The notes: generated by a model from the sequence alone, not told the origin. 64,000 bases of DNA from Sphingomonas sp. C3-2 (GCF_033025475.1 NZ_CP130322.1:372001-436000); one strand, 5' to 3'; shown: positions 18,534-28,788, numbered from the stretch's first letter. Program-made: numbers and translations.

Positions 18534-19292
18534 ATGCTTGCCTTTCTTTCTCCTGCAAAATCGCTCGACTATAAATCCGCAATCCCCGAATTCGCGACGA
18601 CCGAGCCCCGTTTTCACGACGAATCGATGCAACTCGCCGCTGCCGCTGCCCAGCTTGGCGCAGCGCGGCTTCAGGTGATCATGGATATTTCCGAAAATCT
18701 CGCCGTGCTGAACGCCGAACGCTACAGCAATTTCGAAAATTTACCGACGCGCGCCGCGATCTATGCCTTTGCCGGCGACGTCTATGTCGGGTTCGAGGCC
18801 AAGAGCCTCGCCGAAGAAGCCGTCCTGTTCGCGCAGGATCATGTCCGCATGCTCTCTGGCTTGTACGGCCTGCTCCGCCCGCTCGACGAAATCCGCCCAT
18901 ACCGGCTTGAAATGGGCACACGCTGGGCGCCCGAAAGCGGCGACCTTTACGGCCATTGGGGCACACGTATCGCCGAACTGACTGCGGCCGATCTTGATGC
19001 TGAAGGTTCAGACACGATCATCAACCTTGCCAGCAAGGAATATTGGGCGGCCGTCGATGGCAAACTGCGCAGCGACATCCGCGTCATCACCATCGATTTC
19101 CGCGATACCGGCTCCGATGGCAATCTGCGCTTCAACAGTTTCGCCGCCAAGCGCGCGCGCGGCTATATGGCACGCTATATCTGCGAGCACCGCCTGACCG
19201 ATCCCGAAGCCTTGAAGGGCTTCGACACCGATAGCTACGCCTTCGAGCCCGAAGGGTCCGACGACAAGCTCTGGCGCTTCGTCCGCCGATGA
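18534..19292 (+). CDS. yaaA: Peroxide stress protein YaaA
   Basis: A 252-residue member of the YaaA/DUF328 family, which in E. coli limits intracellular iron and DNA damage during hydrogen peroxide stress. Family signatures are SPAKSLDY at the start, FAGDVYVGF, RMLSGLYGLLRPLD, and NLASKEYW with later VITIDFRD and RGYMARYI. ATG 18534 gives the usual start MLAFLSPAKSLDY; the open frame upstream is antisense to the TPR gene. The SDR gene overlaps its end by 4 bases (ATGA). Confidence 0.96.
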   Translation: MLAFLSPAKSLDYKSAIPEFATTEPRFHDESMQLAAAAAQLGAARLQVIMDISENLAVLNAERYSNFENLPTRAAIYAFAGDVYVGFEAKSLAEEAVLFAQDHVRMLSGLYGLLRPLDEIRPYRLEMGTRWAPESGDLYGHWGTRIAELTAADLDAEGSDTIINLASKEYWAAVDGKLRSDIRVITIDFRDTGSDGNLRFNSFAAKRARGYMARYICEHRLTDPEALKGFDTDSYAFEPEGSDDKLWRFVRR

Positions 19293-19924
19293 GTGGTTCT
19301 GCCGTCGTCATCGGCGCAACCGGCGCGATCGGCGCCGCGCTGGAGGCCGCGCTGATCGACGAAGGCGGCCATGCGCGTGTCTACGGGTTCGCGCGCAGCC
19401 GCGGCGGGGCCGATCATCTCGATTTCACTGATGAAGCGAGCATTGCCACCGCCGCCGCGCGCGTGGCGGCCGGCCCCGCCCCCACACTCATCCTCGTTGC
19501 CACCGGCCTACACGAGACGGACGACGCGCGCCGGGAGGACATCGACGCCGATCTGATGACGCGCCAGTTCGTGGTGAACAGCATCGGCCCGGCGCTGGTC
19601 GCCAAGCATTTCCTGCCGCTGCTCGCCACATCGGGCACACCGATCTTCGCCGTGCTGTCCGCGCGCGATGGCAGCATTGGCGACAATCGTCTGGGCGGTG
19701 CTTATGCGTTGCGCGCATCAAAGGCCGCGCTCAACATGGTCGTAAAGACGCTCGCGGTGGAAGCCGCCCGCGACAAGCAGCGTGCGGTCATCGTCGCGGT
19801 CGATCCGGGCGCCGGTTCCGATGCCGAACGCAGCGCGCTGCAACTGCTCGATCTGCTTGAGGAGATCGGCGTCAAGGACAGTGGCAAGTTCCTGTCGTGG
19901 GACGGTAGCGAAATCACCCCCTGA
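19289..19924 (+). CDS. SDR-family oxidoreductase (CsgA/C-factor-like)
   Basis: A 211-residue short-chain dehydrogenase/reductase. The N-terminal nucleotide-binding motif is GATGAIGAAL (9-18) and the active-site Tyr-x3-Lys is YALRASK (Ser upstream in VLSARDGS). It is shorter than classical SDRs and resembles C-factor-like SDRs. The 4-base overlap with yaaA indicates co-translation. Substrate is unknown. The 115 bases after it, before gyrA, carry no gene. Confidence 0.9.
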   Translation: MSGSAVVIGATGAIGAALEAALIDEGGHARVYGFARSRGGADHLDFTDEASIATAAARVAAGPAPTLILVATGLHETDDARREDIDADLMTRQFVVNSIGPALVAKHFLPLLATSGTPIFAVLSARDGSIGDNRLGGAYALRASKAALNMVVKTLAVEAARDKQRAVIVAVDPGAGSDAERSALQLLDLLEEIGVKDSGKFLSWDGSEITP

Positions 19925-20039
19925 TCGGCGCAGAAATCGCCTTCACGCGCACACGCGTACGCGCGCGAGGGACTGGTAATGGTGCCCCCCATGCTTTAGA
20001 GGTAGTCGATCAACGGATTCACTATCTGAAAGCAGCACT

Positions 20040-22775
20040 TTGAGCACCGACGAGACACTGCTCGCCGATCCTTCGGACATTACCCCCATCAACATCGTCG
20101 ACGAGATGAAGTCGAGCTATCTCGACTATGCGATGTCGGTGATTGTCAGCCGCGCCCTCCCCGATGTGCGCGACGGCCTGAAGCCGGTGCACCGCCGTAT
20201 TCTCTATGCCTGCCACGAAGCGGGCTATGTCGCCGGGCGACCGTATCGTAAGTGCAGCCGCATCGTCGGCGACGTGATGGGTAAATATCACCCGCATGGC
20301 GACAGCGCGATCTACATGGCGCTTGCGCGTCTGGCGCAGGACTGGTCGATGCGCGTGATGCTCGTCGACGGTCAGGGCAATTTCGGCTCGATGGACCCAG
20401 ATGAACCGGCGGCCATGCGTTACACCGAAGCGCGGCTCGCCAAGGTTTCGAACGCGCTGCTCGAAGATCTCGACAAGGATACCGTCGACTTCCAGCCGAA
20501 CTATGACGCTTCGGAAAGCGAACCGCAGGTGCTGCCGGCGCGCTTCCCGAACCTGCTGGTCAACGGTGCCGGCGGCATCGCGGTCGGCATGGCGACCAAT
20601 ATCCCGCCGCACAATCTGGGCGAAGTCATCGCCGGCTGCCTTGCCTATATGGATAATCCGGCGATCACCGTCGAAGATCTGATCCAGATCATCCCGGGCC
20701 CCGATTTCCCGACCGGCGCGACGATCCTCGGCCAGGCGGGTGCACGCTCGGCCTATCACACCGGTCGCGGCTCGATCCTCGTCCGCTCGAAATATGATAT
20801 CGAGGAAGGGCGCGGCGATCGCCGATCGATCGTCCTCACCGAGATCCCCTATCAGACCGGTAAGTCCGGCCTCGTCGAGAAGATCGCCGAAGCCGCCAAG
20901 GACAAGCGGATCGAGGGCATCAGCGACATTCGCGACGAATCGAACCGCCTCGGCGTTCGCATCGTGATCGACCTGAAACGCGACGCGACGCCCGAAGTCG
21001 TGCTCAACCAGCTCTGGCGCCACACCCCGGCCCAGTCGAGCTTCCCGGCCAATATGCTCGCCATTCGTGGCGGCCGTCCGGAAACGCTTTCGCTGCGCGA
21101 CATCATCGAATCCTTCGTGAAGTTTCGCGAGGAAGTGATTACGCGGCGGTCGAAATTCGAACTGCGCAAGGCGCGCGAACGCGCGCACATCTTGCTCGGC
21201 CTCGTCATCGCCGTCACCAATCTCGACGAAGTCGTGCGCATCATCCGTGGTTCGTCGAGCCCCGCCGAAGCGCGCGCCAGCTTGCTCGCCCGCGAATGGC
21301 CGATCGCCGAGATCGCACCCTATATCCGCCTCGTCGAAGCCGTCGATCACGAGGTCGAGGGCGATACCTACACGCTCTCCGACATTCAGGTCCGCGCGAT
21401 ACTCGATCTGCGCCTCCACCGCCTCACCGCGCTTGGCCGCGATGAAATCGGCAACGAGCTTGAAGGTCTGGCCGCAAGCATCGCCGAGCTGCTCGCCATC
21501 CTCGCGGACCGGGTGAAGCTCTATGCGGTGATGCGCGAAGAGCTCGAGGCCGTGCGCGACGAATTCGCCACCCCGCGCAAGACCAAGATCGCACCAGCCG
21601 CAGACGGCATCGATGACGAAGACCTGATCGAACGCGAAGAAATGGTCGTCACCGTCACCATGGGCGGTTACATCAAGCGCACCACGCTCGACAGCTTCCG
21701 CGCGCAGCGTCGCGGCGGCAAGGGCCGCGCCGGCATGTCCACCAAGGACGAAGATGTCGTCACCGAATTGTTCGTGACGTCCACCCACACGCCGGTGCTG
21801 TTCTTCTCGAACCACGGCAAGGTGTACCGCATGAAGGTGTGGCGCCTGCCCGAAGGCGGCCCCGCCACGCGCGGCCGTCCGCTCATCAACCTGCTGCCGC
21901 TTGCTGCAGGCGAGACGATCTCGACCGTGCTTCCGCTCCCCGAGGACGAAAATGAATGGGGCAAGCTCCATGTCATGTTCGGCACCGCCAAGGGCTCGGT
22001 GCGCCGCAACTCGATGGATGCGTTCACCAACGTCCCCTCGAACGGCAAGATCGCGATGAAGTTCGAGGGTGAGGACGAAGATGATCGTCTGATCGGCGTC
22101 GCCCTGCTCGATGAGAATGACGACGTCCTGCTCGCCACCCGTCAGGGCAAGGCGATCCGCTTCCCTGGCACCGATGTTCGCGAATTCCAGAGCCGCAACT
22201 CGACCGGCGTCCGCGGCATCCGGCTGGCTGATGGCGACGAGGTCATCTCGCTCTCTATCCTCCACCGCGCCGGGATGAAGGATCAGGAGGAACGCGACGA
22301 TTATCTGCGCTTCGCCCCCTGGAAGGCCGAGAAGGAAGGTTCGCCCGAAATGGCGCCCGAACGCTTCGCCGAACTTCAGGAACGCGAACAGTTCATCCTC
22401 ACGGTCTGCGCCAACGGCTATGGCAAGCTCAGCTCGGCCTATGAATATCGCCGTACCGGCCGTGGTGGTCAGGGCATCACCAATATCGACAATATCAAGC
22501 GCAACGGCCTTGTCGTCGCGAGCTTCCCTGCGGTTCAGGCCGAACAGCTTATGCTCGTCACCGATCAGGCCAAGATGATCCGCATGGGTCTCAACACCCT
22601 GCGCGTCATCGGTCGCGGCAGCGCAGGCGTCCGCCTGTTCAACGTCGCCGACAATGAACATGTCGTCTCCGCCGCCAAGATCAACGAAAGCGATGAGGAA
22701 GAAAACGCCGAAGACATCGCTGAAGACGGCGTCGACACCATTGACGGCGGCGAATCCACCGACGGCGAGGCATGA
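20040..22775 (+). CDS. gyrA: DNA gyrase subunit A
   Basis: The 911-residue A subunit of gyrase (GyrA2GyrB2) that breaks and rejoins DNA during ATP-driven supercoiling. The catalytic tyrosine is Y128 in AAMRYTE, and the GyrA box QRRGGKG in the C-terminal domain distinguishes it from ParC. The frame begins at TTG 20040 (AGCAGCA upstream), giving [10 protein letters not shown]; the first in-frame ATG would remove conserved sequence. The quinolone region reads HGDSAIYM: the residue equivalent to E. coli Ser83 is Ser89, but Asp87 is replaced by Met93. An acidic tail ([15 protein letters not shown]) ends the protein. DUF952 overlaps by 4 bases. Confidence 0.97.
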   Translation: MSTDETLLADPSDITPINIVDEMKSSYLDYAMSVIVSRALPDVRDGLKPVHRRILYACHEAGYVAGRPYRKCSRIVGDVMGKYHPHGDSAIYMALARLAQDWSMRVMLVDGQGNFGSMDPDEPAAMRYTEARLAKVSNALLEDLDKDTVDFQPNYDASESEPQVLPARFPNLLVNGAGGIAVGMATNIPPHNLGEVIAGCLAYMDNPAITVEDLIQIIPGPDFPTGATILGQAGARSAYHTGRGSILVRSKYDIEEGRGDRRSIVLTEIPYQTGKSGLVEKIAEAAKDKRIEGISDIRDESNRLGVRIVIDLKRDATPEVVLNQLWRHTPAQSSFPANMLAIRGGRPETLSLRDIIESFVKFREEVITRRSKFELRKARERAHILLGLVIAVTNLDEVVRIIRGSSSPAEARASLLAREWPIAEIAPYIRLVEAVDHEVEGDTYTLSDIQVRAILDLRLHRLTALGRDEIGNELEGLAASIAELLAILADRVKLYAVMREELEAVRDEFATPRKTKIAPAADGIDDEDLIEREEMVVTVTMGGYIKRTTLDSFRAQRRGGKGRAGMSTKDEDVVTELFVTSTHTPVLFFSNHGKVYRMKVWRLPEGGPATRGRPLINLLPLAAGETISTVLPLPEDENEWGKLHVMFGTAKGSVRRNSMDAFTNVPSNGKIAMKFEGEDEDDRLIGVALLDENDDVLLATRQGKAIRFPGTDVREFQSRNSTGVRGIRLADGDEVISLSILHRAGMKDQEERDDYLRFAPWKAEKEGSPEMAPERFAELQEREQFILTVCANGYGKLSSAYEYRRTGRGGQGITNIDNIKRNGLVVASFPAVQAEQLMLVTDQAKMIRMGLNTLRVIGRGSAGVRLFNVADNEHVVSAAKINESDEEENAEDIAEDGVDTIDGGESTDGEA

Positions 22776-23116
22776 GCGCAGCCACCGCGCTCAAGATACT
22801 GACGGCCCAGCAATGGGCGACGTTCCAGTCCACCGGCCGCTTTGAAGGCGCGCCGGTGGATCTCGCCGATGGCTATATCCACATGTCGACCGCCGATCAG
22901 GTCGCCGAAACGCTGAGCAAGCATTTCGACGGACAGGATGATCTCGTGCTGGCCCGGATCGCCCTCGCCCCGCTTGGCGATGCGCTGAAATGGGAAGTCT
23001 CGCGTGGCGGACAGCCTTTCCCACATTACTACGGCGTTCTGACGCTTTCAGACGTCACCGCCCATGCGCCGATAATGCTCGGCGCAGACCGCCGGCACAT
23101 CCTGCCAGCGCTTTAA
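22772..23116 (+). CDS. DUF952 family protein
   Basis: A 114-residue cytoplasmic protein of the DUF952 family, typified by [21 protein letters not shown] (about 33-45) and HYYGVL. These are small glutathione S-transferase-like fold proteins of unknown biochemical function. The ATG overlaps the gyrA stop (ATGA), so it is translated with gyrA. Confidence 0.92.
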   Translation: MSAATALKILTAQQWATFQSTGRFEGAPVDLADGYIHMSTADQVAETLSKHFDGQDDLVLARIALAPLGDALKWEVSRGGQPFPHYYGVLTLSDVTAHAPIMLGADRRHILPAL

Positions 23117-23150
23117 CGGTGCACGTGCGGCTGCACGCCGTGCATCGCTC

Positions 23151-24848
23151 CTATTTCGTCATCGCGCGCCAAATGCCGTCCCACGCCGTGGGCGGCGTCG
23201 AGGCCAGTTGCTCGGTCCGCGCGAGCATCGCCTTGGCGGGGCCATCGTCGGGGCACAGCGCCAGGCACTGCGCAAAGCCCTTGCGCGCGATCGCCCAGGC
23301 CCCGCGCGCATAGGCATCATAGGCCGCTTCATACAGCCCGATCAGTTCCACGCCGTGCTGTGTCTCCGTACCGCGCATCCCACGCAGCTCATAGATCGCC
23401 CCGGCCTCGCTCAAACCCTTCAACACCGCCCGGTCGATAAAGCGCACATCGATCGCGTCGCTCGCCATCTGGCGCGTCTGCTCATCGATCAGGATACGCG
23501 TGCCATAGAAACGATTGGCCTCCTCCAGCCGCGATCCGGCATTGGCCACATCGCCCATCACGGTAAAGCTGCGCGCCACATCCGATCCGATGCTGCCGAC
23601 GATCGCGTCCCCGCTCGAAAGCCCGATCCGGATGCTCATCGGCGGCAGGTCGCGCCGCAGCCCCATCAGCTCGGGCAATTCCTGTTCGAACCGCGCCAGC
23701 CGCTCAAACTGCGCCAGCGCCGCGCCGCACGCCTCGATTGCCTGCGTCTCGGGGGAAACGAACGGCGGCACCCAAAAGGCCATGATGCCGTCGCCGATAT
23801 ATTTGTCGATGATCCCGTGATGCTCGCGGATCGCGTTCGACATCTGGGTGAAATAGGCATTCATCATCGTCACCAGCCCGCCCGGCGTCAGCCGGTCGGC
23901 AATCGGGGTGAAGCCGGCGAGATCGGAAAAGAACACCGTCACCCGCTGTTTTTCGCCCGAAACGGAGCGCGACGCCTCATCCTCGATCAGGCGCGATACG
24001 ATGCGCGGATCGACATATTGACCGAACGTCGCCTTGATTTCCTCTTTCGCACGCAGATCGGCCAGCATCGCGTTAAAGGCGCGCGTCACGTCGCCGATCT
24101 CGTCGACCGTCGTCACCGCCACTTCGCTGTCGAGCCGGCCGGACTGTACGGCCAGTGCCCCATCGCGCAGCCGGTGGATCGGCACCGTCAGCCCGCGTGA
24201 GACGACATAGGCAAGATAAAGCCCCACCAGCGCCGCCACGCCGACAAGGCTGAGATTGGCGATCAGCGCGTGCCGCTCGTTTTGCTCGACGACATGAAAA
24301 CTCTCGCTGACAAACGTCCCGAGATCGTCCTTCAATACGGTCAGGCTTTCCTCAAGCTCGACGACACGGGTACGCACTAGCAGCATTTCCGCCGCCACTG
24401 TCTGCGCGTCGGGCGCCGCGCACAGTGCGTGTACCTCCTTGACCAGCGTCTCATGCATCGTCCGGATCTGCGACAGCGCGGGGCCAAGCTCCGCGAATTT
24501 CAGGCGGTTGCGTTCCAGCTGCGCCAGTTCGCTTCCCTGCTCGCGGTACCGGAATGCCTGCGTAATCAGCTTCTGGCTCTGTTCGGCACGCGCATCGAAC
24601 CCCTTGGAACAGGCGCGCCGCCCATCGTCGTGCAATTGCTCGCGCTCGCTGATCATTTCGGCGCGCAAATTCCCAAGCGTCAGCGCCAGCGGAAACAGCC
24701 CTTCCGAAAAGGCCGCAAGCTGCTTGTTCACCCGTGCGGTGGAAAAGGCGGACCAGATCGATGTCCCGATCATCGCGAGCAGCAGCGCCGCCGCAATCGC
24801 GAATATCTTGAACCGGATCGATTGCCTCAACGCCACCATAGCCAACAC
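23151..24848 (-). CDS. Membrane-bound class III adenylate/guanylate cyclase with HAMP domain
   Basis: A 565-residue receptor cyclase. Order: TM1 about 12-33, a periplasmic helical sensor (34-194, with two cysteines, C80 and C143), TM2 about 195-217, HAMP about 220-272, then the cyclase domain (about 295-480). Metal-binding Asp residues are D309 (FFSDLAG) and D353 (KYIGDGIMAF), with K349 a candidate adenine-selecting residue, and GDVANAGSRLEEAN carries the transition-state Asn and Arg. A C-terminal TPR-like tail follows. It most likely makes cAMP in response to an envelope signal. It is convergent with the gyrA unit and stands alone. Confidence 0.92.
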   Translation of the reverse strand: MLAMVALRQSIRFKIFAIAAALLLAMIGTSIWSAFSTARVNKQLAAFSEGLFPLALTLGNLRAEMISEREQLHDDGRRACSKGFDARAEQSQKLITQAFRYREQGSELAQLERNRLKFAELGPALSQIRTMHETLVKEVHALCAAPDAQTVAAEMLLVRTRVVELEESLTVLKDDLGTFVSESFHVVEQNERHALIANLSLVGVAALVGLYLAYVVSRGLTVPIHRLRDGALAVQSGRLDSEVAVTTVDEIGDVTRAFNAMLADLRAKEEIKATFGQYVDPRIVSRLIEDEASRSVSGEKQRVTVFFSDLAGFTPIADRLTPGGLVTMMNAYFTQMSNAIREHHGIIDKYIGDGIMAFWVPPFVSPETQAIEACGAALAQFERLARFEQELPELMGLRRDLPPMSIRIGLSSGDAIVGSIGSDVARSFTVMGDVANAGSRLEEANRFYGTRILIDEQTRQMASDAIDVRFIDRAVLKGLSEAGAIYELRGMRGTETQHGVELIGLYEAAYDAYARGAWAIARKGFAQCLALCPDDGPAKAMLARTEQLASTPPTAWDGIWRAMTK

Positions 24849-24909
24849 CCCTTCCGCTGCCGTGATGCAACGAAAGCGTGAACATGGCCTTAACTATTTC
24901 ATTTTCATC

Positions 24910-25545
24910 CTATTTTCTGAGCGTACGGAGCACGCCCATGCAGATCAGAAACTGCCCGCCATAATAAAAGGCCCAGACCGCAAAGCTCACCCAGCCCGCC
25001 CCGGTAAGTACGCCCATCCGCGCGAAGATGAGAAGGTCGGAGACCAGAAACAGCATCGCGCCAATCCCCGTCCAATAGCGCGGAAACCGACTGATCCACG
25101 CGCACGCTGCCATCGCCGCCACCGTGACGGTATAGACGGAGACGCTGGCCGCCATCATGCGGTCCGTCGGTAGCGTCCACGCGATCCAGGCCGATAGCGG
25201 CACGACGAGGATCGCGAGCGCCTTCTGACTGGTCGTCAGCACCGCCCGCTGATTGCGCAAATAAAGCCAGATCGCAAAGCCGTGCCCGATCGCAAAGGCG
25301 ATCGCGCCGCGCACAAGGCTTTCGACCAGCAGCACATCGCCCACCGCACCGCAGGCCAGCACGATTGCGAGCAGCAACCCATCGGTATCGCGCGCCGCAT
25401 TCATCGCGGCGAGCGCCAGAAATCCGACGCCCGCCCCCTTCCACAGAGTCAGCGCAAGGGCCGGCCAGGCCAGCCCCCAAACCATTGGATATGTAATGCC
25501 GAAAAACAGGCTGATCCCCACCAGCCCCGCCGTCATGCGGTTCAA
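24910..25545 (-). CDS. YhhN-family lysoplasmalogenase-like membrane protein
   Basis: A 211-residue polytopic membrane protein with about 8 predicted helices. It matches the YhhN/TMEM86 family in its conserved acidic/Asp pattern: GAVGDVLL (86-93), ISRFPRYWTGIGAMLFLVSDLL near the C terminus. Homologues hydrolyse the vinyl-ether bond of lysoplasmalogen; whether that is the bacterial substrate is uncertain. It is 62 bases upstream of the cyclase on the same strand and may be co-transcribed with it. Confidence 0.85.
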   Translation of the reverse strand: MNRMTAGLVGISLFFGITYPMVWGLAWPALALTLWKGAGVGFLALAAMNAARDTDGLLLAIVLACGAVGDVLLVESLVRGAIAFAIGHGFAIWLYLRNQRAVLTTSQKALAILVVPLSAWIAWTLPTDRMMAASVSVYTVTVAAMAACAWISRFPRYWTGIGAMLFLVSDLLIFARMGVLTGAGWVSFAVWAFYYGGQFLICMGVLRTLRK

Positions 25546-25683
25546 AAGCCCCTCCCCCGTTGCCTGGCCTCAACCCTTGTTTTTCCGGGTCGATGGACAG
25601 GCTCGTCGATGATCACTCTGATGGCACAGAAAACGGCGCAAACGCTTGAGATCGGTTCTCCGATTTCCCCACACGCTGTTTTG

Positions 25684-26115
25684 TCAGGCAAAAAGATCAA
25701 TCACTTGCGCGTCCTTGGCAACTGATTTCAACAACAGCGTCCGGTGGCAGATCGCCGGGTCACGCTCAAAGCACAGCAGCGCGCTCGGCTTTTCGGTCGC
25801 AAGGTCGCGCATCATCGCGGCCTCGGCGATTGCCTCGGGCAGTTCAAGCTGATGCGCATAAACACGCTCCAGCACGGCGCGATCATTTTTGCGCGCGGCG
25901 TAGCGCCCTTCCGGCGGGGTGCCCAGCGCGCGCAGATGGACGTAATCGATCCCTGCCTCGCGCAGGCCATTCGCCAATATATTCTTTGAAAACCCGGCCT
26001 TGCGCGAAAGCGGCACCGCGCGGACATCGATCACGCGCTCGACGCCCGCCGCCTTCAGCGCCGCGATCAATTCGGGCTGGGTCGCGCCCTGATATCCGAT
26101 CGTGAAGATCTTCAT
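25684..26115 (-). CDS. DUF488 family protein
   Basis: A 143-residue cytoplasmic protein of the DUF488 family. Typical features are FTIGYQG at the start, DVRAVPLSRKAGFSK (30-44) and the C-terminal LCFERDPAICHR motif with paired Cys and a His. The function is unknown; the family is often found near DNA or redox genes. The gene stands alone and is divergent from trmFO. Nothing is visible in the 138 bases between it and the lysoplasmalogenase gene. Confidence 0.93.
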   Translation of the reverse strand: MKIFTIGYQGATQPELIAALKAAGVERVIDVRAVPLSRKAGFSKNILANGLREAGIDYVHLRALGTPPEGRYAARKNDRAVLERVYAHQLELPEAIAEAAMMRDLATEKPSALLCFERDPAICHRTLLLKSVAKDAQVIDLFA

Positions 26116-26206
26116 GGCAGCCAGCTTAGCGCAGCAGTAGCCTTTGGCCAGCCTTCTGTCGTAAAGGGCGCGCTTGAATATCGACGCGTGAATTTAAGGG
26201 CAGATT

Positions 26207-27535
26207 TTGAGCACTCATCAGATCCACATCATCGGCGGCGGACTTGCTGGCTCGGAGGCTGCCTGGCAGCTTGCCAATGCGGGCATCAAGGTACGTCTTT
26301 CGGAAATGCGCGGCACCGGCGAAATGACGCCCGCGCACCAGACCGATCATCTGGCAGAACTCGTCTGTTCGAACAGCTTCCGCTCGGACGATGCCGAACG
26401 CAACGCCGTGGGGCTGCTCCACGCCGAAATGCGCGCGCTTGGTTCGCTCATCATGGCCAAGGGCGATGAATATAAGGTGCCCGCCGGCTCGGCCCTCGCC
26501 GTCGATCGTGACGGTTTTTCCGAAGGCGTCACCCAAGCGCTCGCCAGCCACCCCAATATCGAAATCGTCCGCGAACGTGTCGATACGCTGCCCGACGGCC
26601 CCGCCATCATCGCCACCGGCCCGCTCACCGCATCAGGGCTGGCCAGCGCGATCGGGGCTGAAACCGGTGAGGACTCGCTCGCCTTTTTCGACGCCATCGC
26701 CCCCATCGTCCACCGCGACAGCATCGACCTGGATACCGCCTGGTTCCAGTCGCGCTGGAACAAGGGCGAAGGCAAGGACTATATCAACTGCCCGATGGAC
26801 AAGGATCAGTATCTGGCCTTCCATCAGGCGCTGATCGACGGCGAAAAGGGCGACTTCAAGCAGTGGGAAAAGGACACGCCCTATTTCGAAGGCTGCATGC
26901 CGATCGAGGTGATGGCCGAACGCGGCGTCGAAACGCTCCGCTTCGGACCGATGAAGCCGGTCGGGCTTGACGATCCGCGCACCGGGCGCTGGCCCTATGC
27001 CGTCGTCCAGCTGCGGCAGGACAATGCGTTCGGCACGCTCTGGAACATCGTCGGTTTCCAGACCAAGCTGAAATATGCCGAGCAGGTCCGCATCTTCCGC
27101 ATGATCCCCGGCCTCGAAAATGCCGAATTCGCGCGGCTGGGCGGGATGCACCGCAACACCTTCATCCAGTCGCCCAAGCTGCTCGATCCGCAGCTGCGCC
27201 TGAAATCGCGCCCCAATATCCGCTTTGCCGGGCAGATCACCGGCTGTGAGGGCTATGTCGAATCCTCGGCGGTGGGCCTGCTTGCCGGGCGCTTCGCCGC
27301 GGCCGAACTGCTCGGCCACGAAATGCCCCTGCCCCCATCGACCACCGCACTCGGCGCGCTTCTCGGCCACATCACCGGCGGGGCGGAGGTAGAGAGCTAT
27401 CAGCCGATGAACGTCAATTTCGGTCTGTTCCCGCCCATTCCGGGCCGGACCAAAAAGGCAGATCGCAAGCTTCTCTACACGGCGCGCGCGCGCGAAGCGC
27501 TCGCCGAATGGGAACAGACGCTGCCCACCGCCTGA
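26207..27535 (+). CDS. trmFO: Folate-dependent tRNA uracil-54 methyltransferase TrmFO
   Basis: FAD- and methylenetetrahydrofolate-dependent enzyme that makes ribothymidine at position 54 of tRNA. The 442-residue product has the FAD-binding [10 protein letters not shown] (10-19), the catalytic-region CSNSFRSDD with C54, and [12 protein letters not shown] near the C terminus. The frame begins at TTG 26207 with AAGGG six bases upstream; no earlier ATG fits. TrmFO instead of TrmA is common in alphaproteobacteria. Its stop (TGA) abuts the stop of the convergent EF-hand gene. Confidence 0.96.
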   Translation: MSTHQIHIIGGGLAGSEAAWQLANAGIKVRLSEMRGTGEMTPAHQTDHLAELVCSNSFRSDDAERNAVGLLHAEMRALGSLIMAKGDEYKVPAGSALAVDRDGFSEGVTQALASHPNIEIVRERVDTLPDGPAIIATGPLTASGLASAIGAETGEDSLAFFDAIAPIVHRDSIDLDTAWFQSRWNKGEGKDYINCPMDKDQYLAFHQALIDGEKGDFKQWEKDTPYFEGCMPIEVMAERGVETLRFGPMKPVGLDDPRTGRWPYAVVQLRQDNAFGTLWNIVGFQTKLKYAEQVRIFRMIPGLENAEFARLGGMHRNTFIQSPKLLDPQLRLKSRPNIRFAGQITGCEGYVESSAVGLLAGRFAAAELLGHEMPLPPSTTALGALLGHITGGAEVESYQPMNVNFGLFPPIPGRTKKADRKLLYTARAREALAEWEQTLPTA

Positions 27536-28015
27536 TCATTCGTCATCGCTGTCCGCCGGCGGTTTCGTCGTCGGCGGGCAGTCGATGCGCTTGGGCGCGG
27601 CCTTGCGAACGGGTGCCGTCGTCTGAAATTCGCCTCGCGTCAGGCTTCGTGATCGGTCCGTATCCGCCTTGCCAAATTTCTCGCGCGTCTTGGCAGCCCA
27701 TTCGTCGAAGCTCAGCCGGCCGTCGCCGTTCACGTCCAGCTTGGCAAAGGCCTTGCGCCGGCTCGCCAGATATTCCTCTTCGGAAATAATGTCGTTGCGG
27801 TCCTTGTCGTAACGGTCGAACCGCTTTTGCTCGCGCGTCCGGTCGGTCGCGCGCGGTGGCTCGGGCGCAATCAGCGCCTCGGGGCTCAGCGCCGCATGGC
27901 GTGCCAGCGGCGCGGCCGGCAAAACCGGTTCAGCCTCGCTGCGGCTCTGCCACCAGAAAAAGCCTGCCGCCATCAGCGCCAGCGCGGATCCCACCCCGGC
28001 CAGAAAACGCCCCAT
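27536..28015 (-). CDS. Membrane-anchored EF-hand protein
   Basis: A 159-residue protein with an N-terminal hydrophobic segment (about 5-21) that is either an uncleaved anchor or a signal, a Pro/Ala-rich stretch and three EF-hand-like loops: DKDRNDIISEEE, DVNGDGRLSFDE (the most canonical) and DTDRSRSLTRGE. It probably binds calcium in the periplasm. Its stop codon directly abuts that of trmFO (both TGA, in TGATCA). Target unknown. Confidence 0.85.
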   Translation of the reverse strand: MGRFLAGVGSALALMAAGFFWWQSRSEAEPVLPAAPLARHAALSPEALIAPEPPRATDRTREQKRFDRYDKDRNDIISEEEYLASRRKAFAKLDVNGDGRLSFDEWAAKTREKFGKADTDRSRSLTRGEFQTTAPVRKAAPKRIDCPPTTKPPADSDDE

Positions 28016-28074
28016 TTCGCCCTCCCCCGTATTGCCGGGAGAAGCTGTATCGTTTCGCTTTCGATATCAAGCCG

Positions 28075-28752
28075 TCAACGGCCGGTCAGCCGATGACGCA
28101 GCATCCGCACCACCCTGCCCGGCGATCCGATCCGACGCGGGGCATCAAGCCCAGCCTGCGCATCGCGCAGCGCCATATGCGCGAGCGCGCCGACCGCCCG
28201 CATCGGCTTTGGCCAGCGCATCGCCAGCGTGCCCTCCAACCTCTTGCGCGCGATTACCAAGGCCGCTTCGGCGGTCTCCCGATCGCTGCAGCGAAAGGCG
28301 AAATCGACAAGCGCCCAGCCCTCACCCGCCTGCGCAAAACGCGGATCCTCGGGCGCCCCCGTCACCACCGCCAGCGCGGCGAACAGCGAGCCGCCGCGCA
28401 GCCGGGCATGCTCATCCAGCGCCTCGGCGGCTAGCGGCATGGGATCGAGCAGCACGACCCAGCCTTCCGCCATGTCCGACAGCCGCGCGAAATCCAGGCC
28501 CATCGGCGAAAGCGCGGCGGACAGCGCCTGCAACAACGGCTCGTCCGGCGCCCGCGCCTGCCCCAGCGCCTCGATCGCATCACGCCACCAGGTCAGCCGC
28601 ATTGTCCCGATCATCGGCTCGGTCGTCGTGCGCACCACATTGGCCAGATGCAAGTCGAGCCCGAACAACAGCTCCCAGGCTTTACGCGCCGATACAGGCA
28701 CATAGGTGGCAGCCAGCAGAACTTCGGGATCGTTGATATCAATCCAGCTCAT
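28075..28752 (-). CDS. Squalene/phytoene-synthase-family protein, probably non-catalytic
   Basis: A 225-residue helical protein of the squalene/phytoene synthase family, short compared with true synthases (about 280-350). The NDUFAF6-like RLTWWRDAIEAL segment is present, but neither Asp-rich DxxxD motif of catalytic synthases is visible, so I think it acts as an assembly factor (as mitochondrial NDUFAF6 does for complex I) rather than as an enzyme. Start ATG 28752 is used; a GTG at 28761 is also possible. It lies 59 bases upstream of the EF-hand gene on the same strand. Confidence 0.8.
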   Translation of the reverse strand: MSWIDINDPEVLLAATYVPVSARKAWELLFGLDLHLANVVRTTTEPMIGTMRLTWWRDAIEALGQARAPDEPLLQALSAALSPMGLDFARLSDMAEGWVVLLDPMPLAAEALDEHARLRGGSLFAALAVVTGAPEDPRFAQAGEGWALVDFAFRCSDRETAEAALVIARKRLEGTLAMRWPKPMRAVGALAHMALRDAQAGLDAPRRIGSPGRVVRMLRHRLTGR

Positions 28753-28788
28753 TACGCGCACGAAATCCTTCCAATTTGCAAACCAGAT

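Noticed and set aside
20022-22661. 879-residue minus-strand frame opposite gyrA
   Set aside because: Antisense shadow of gyrA; the sequence is low-complexity and rich in His/Asp/Arg from the reverse codon pattern.
28075-28752. Carotenoid or squalene biosynthesis gene
   Set aside because: Catalytic aspartate motifs are not visible and no crt or hpn gene is nearby.
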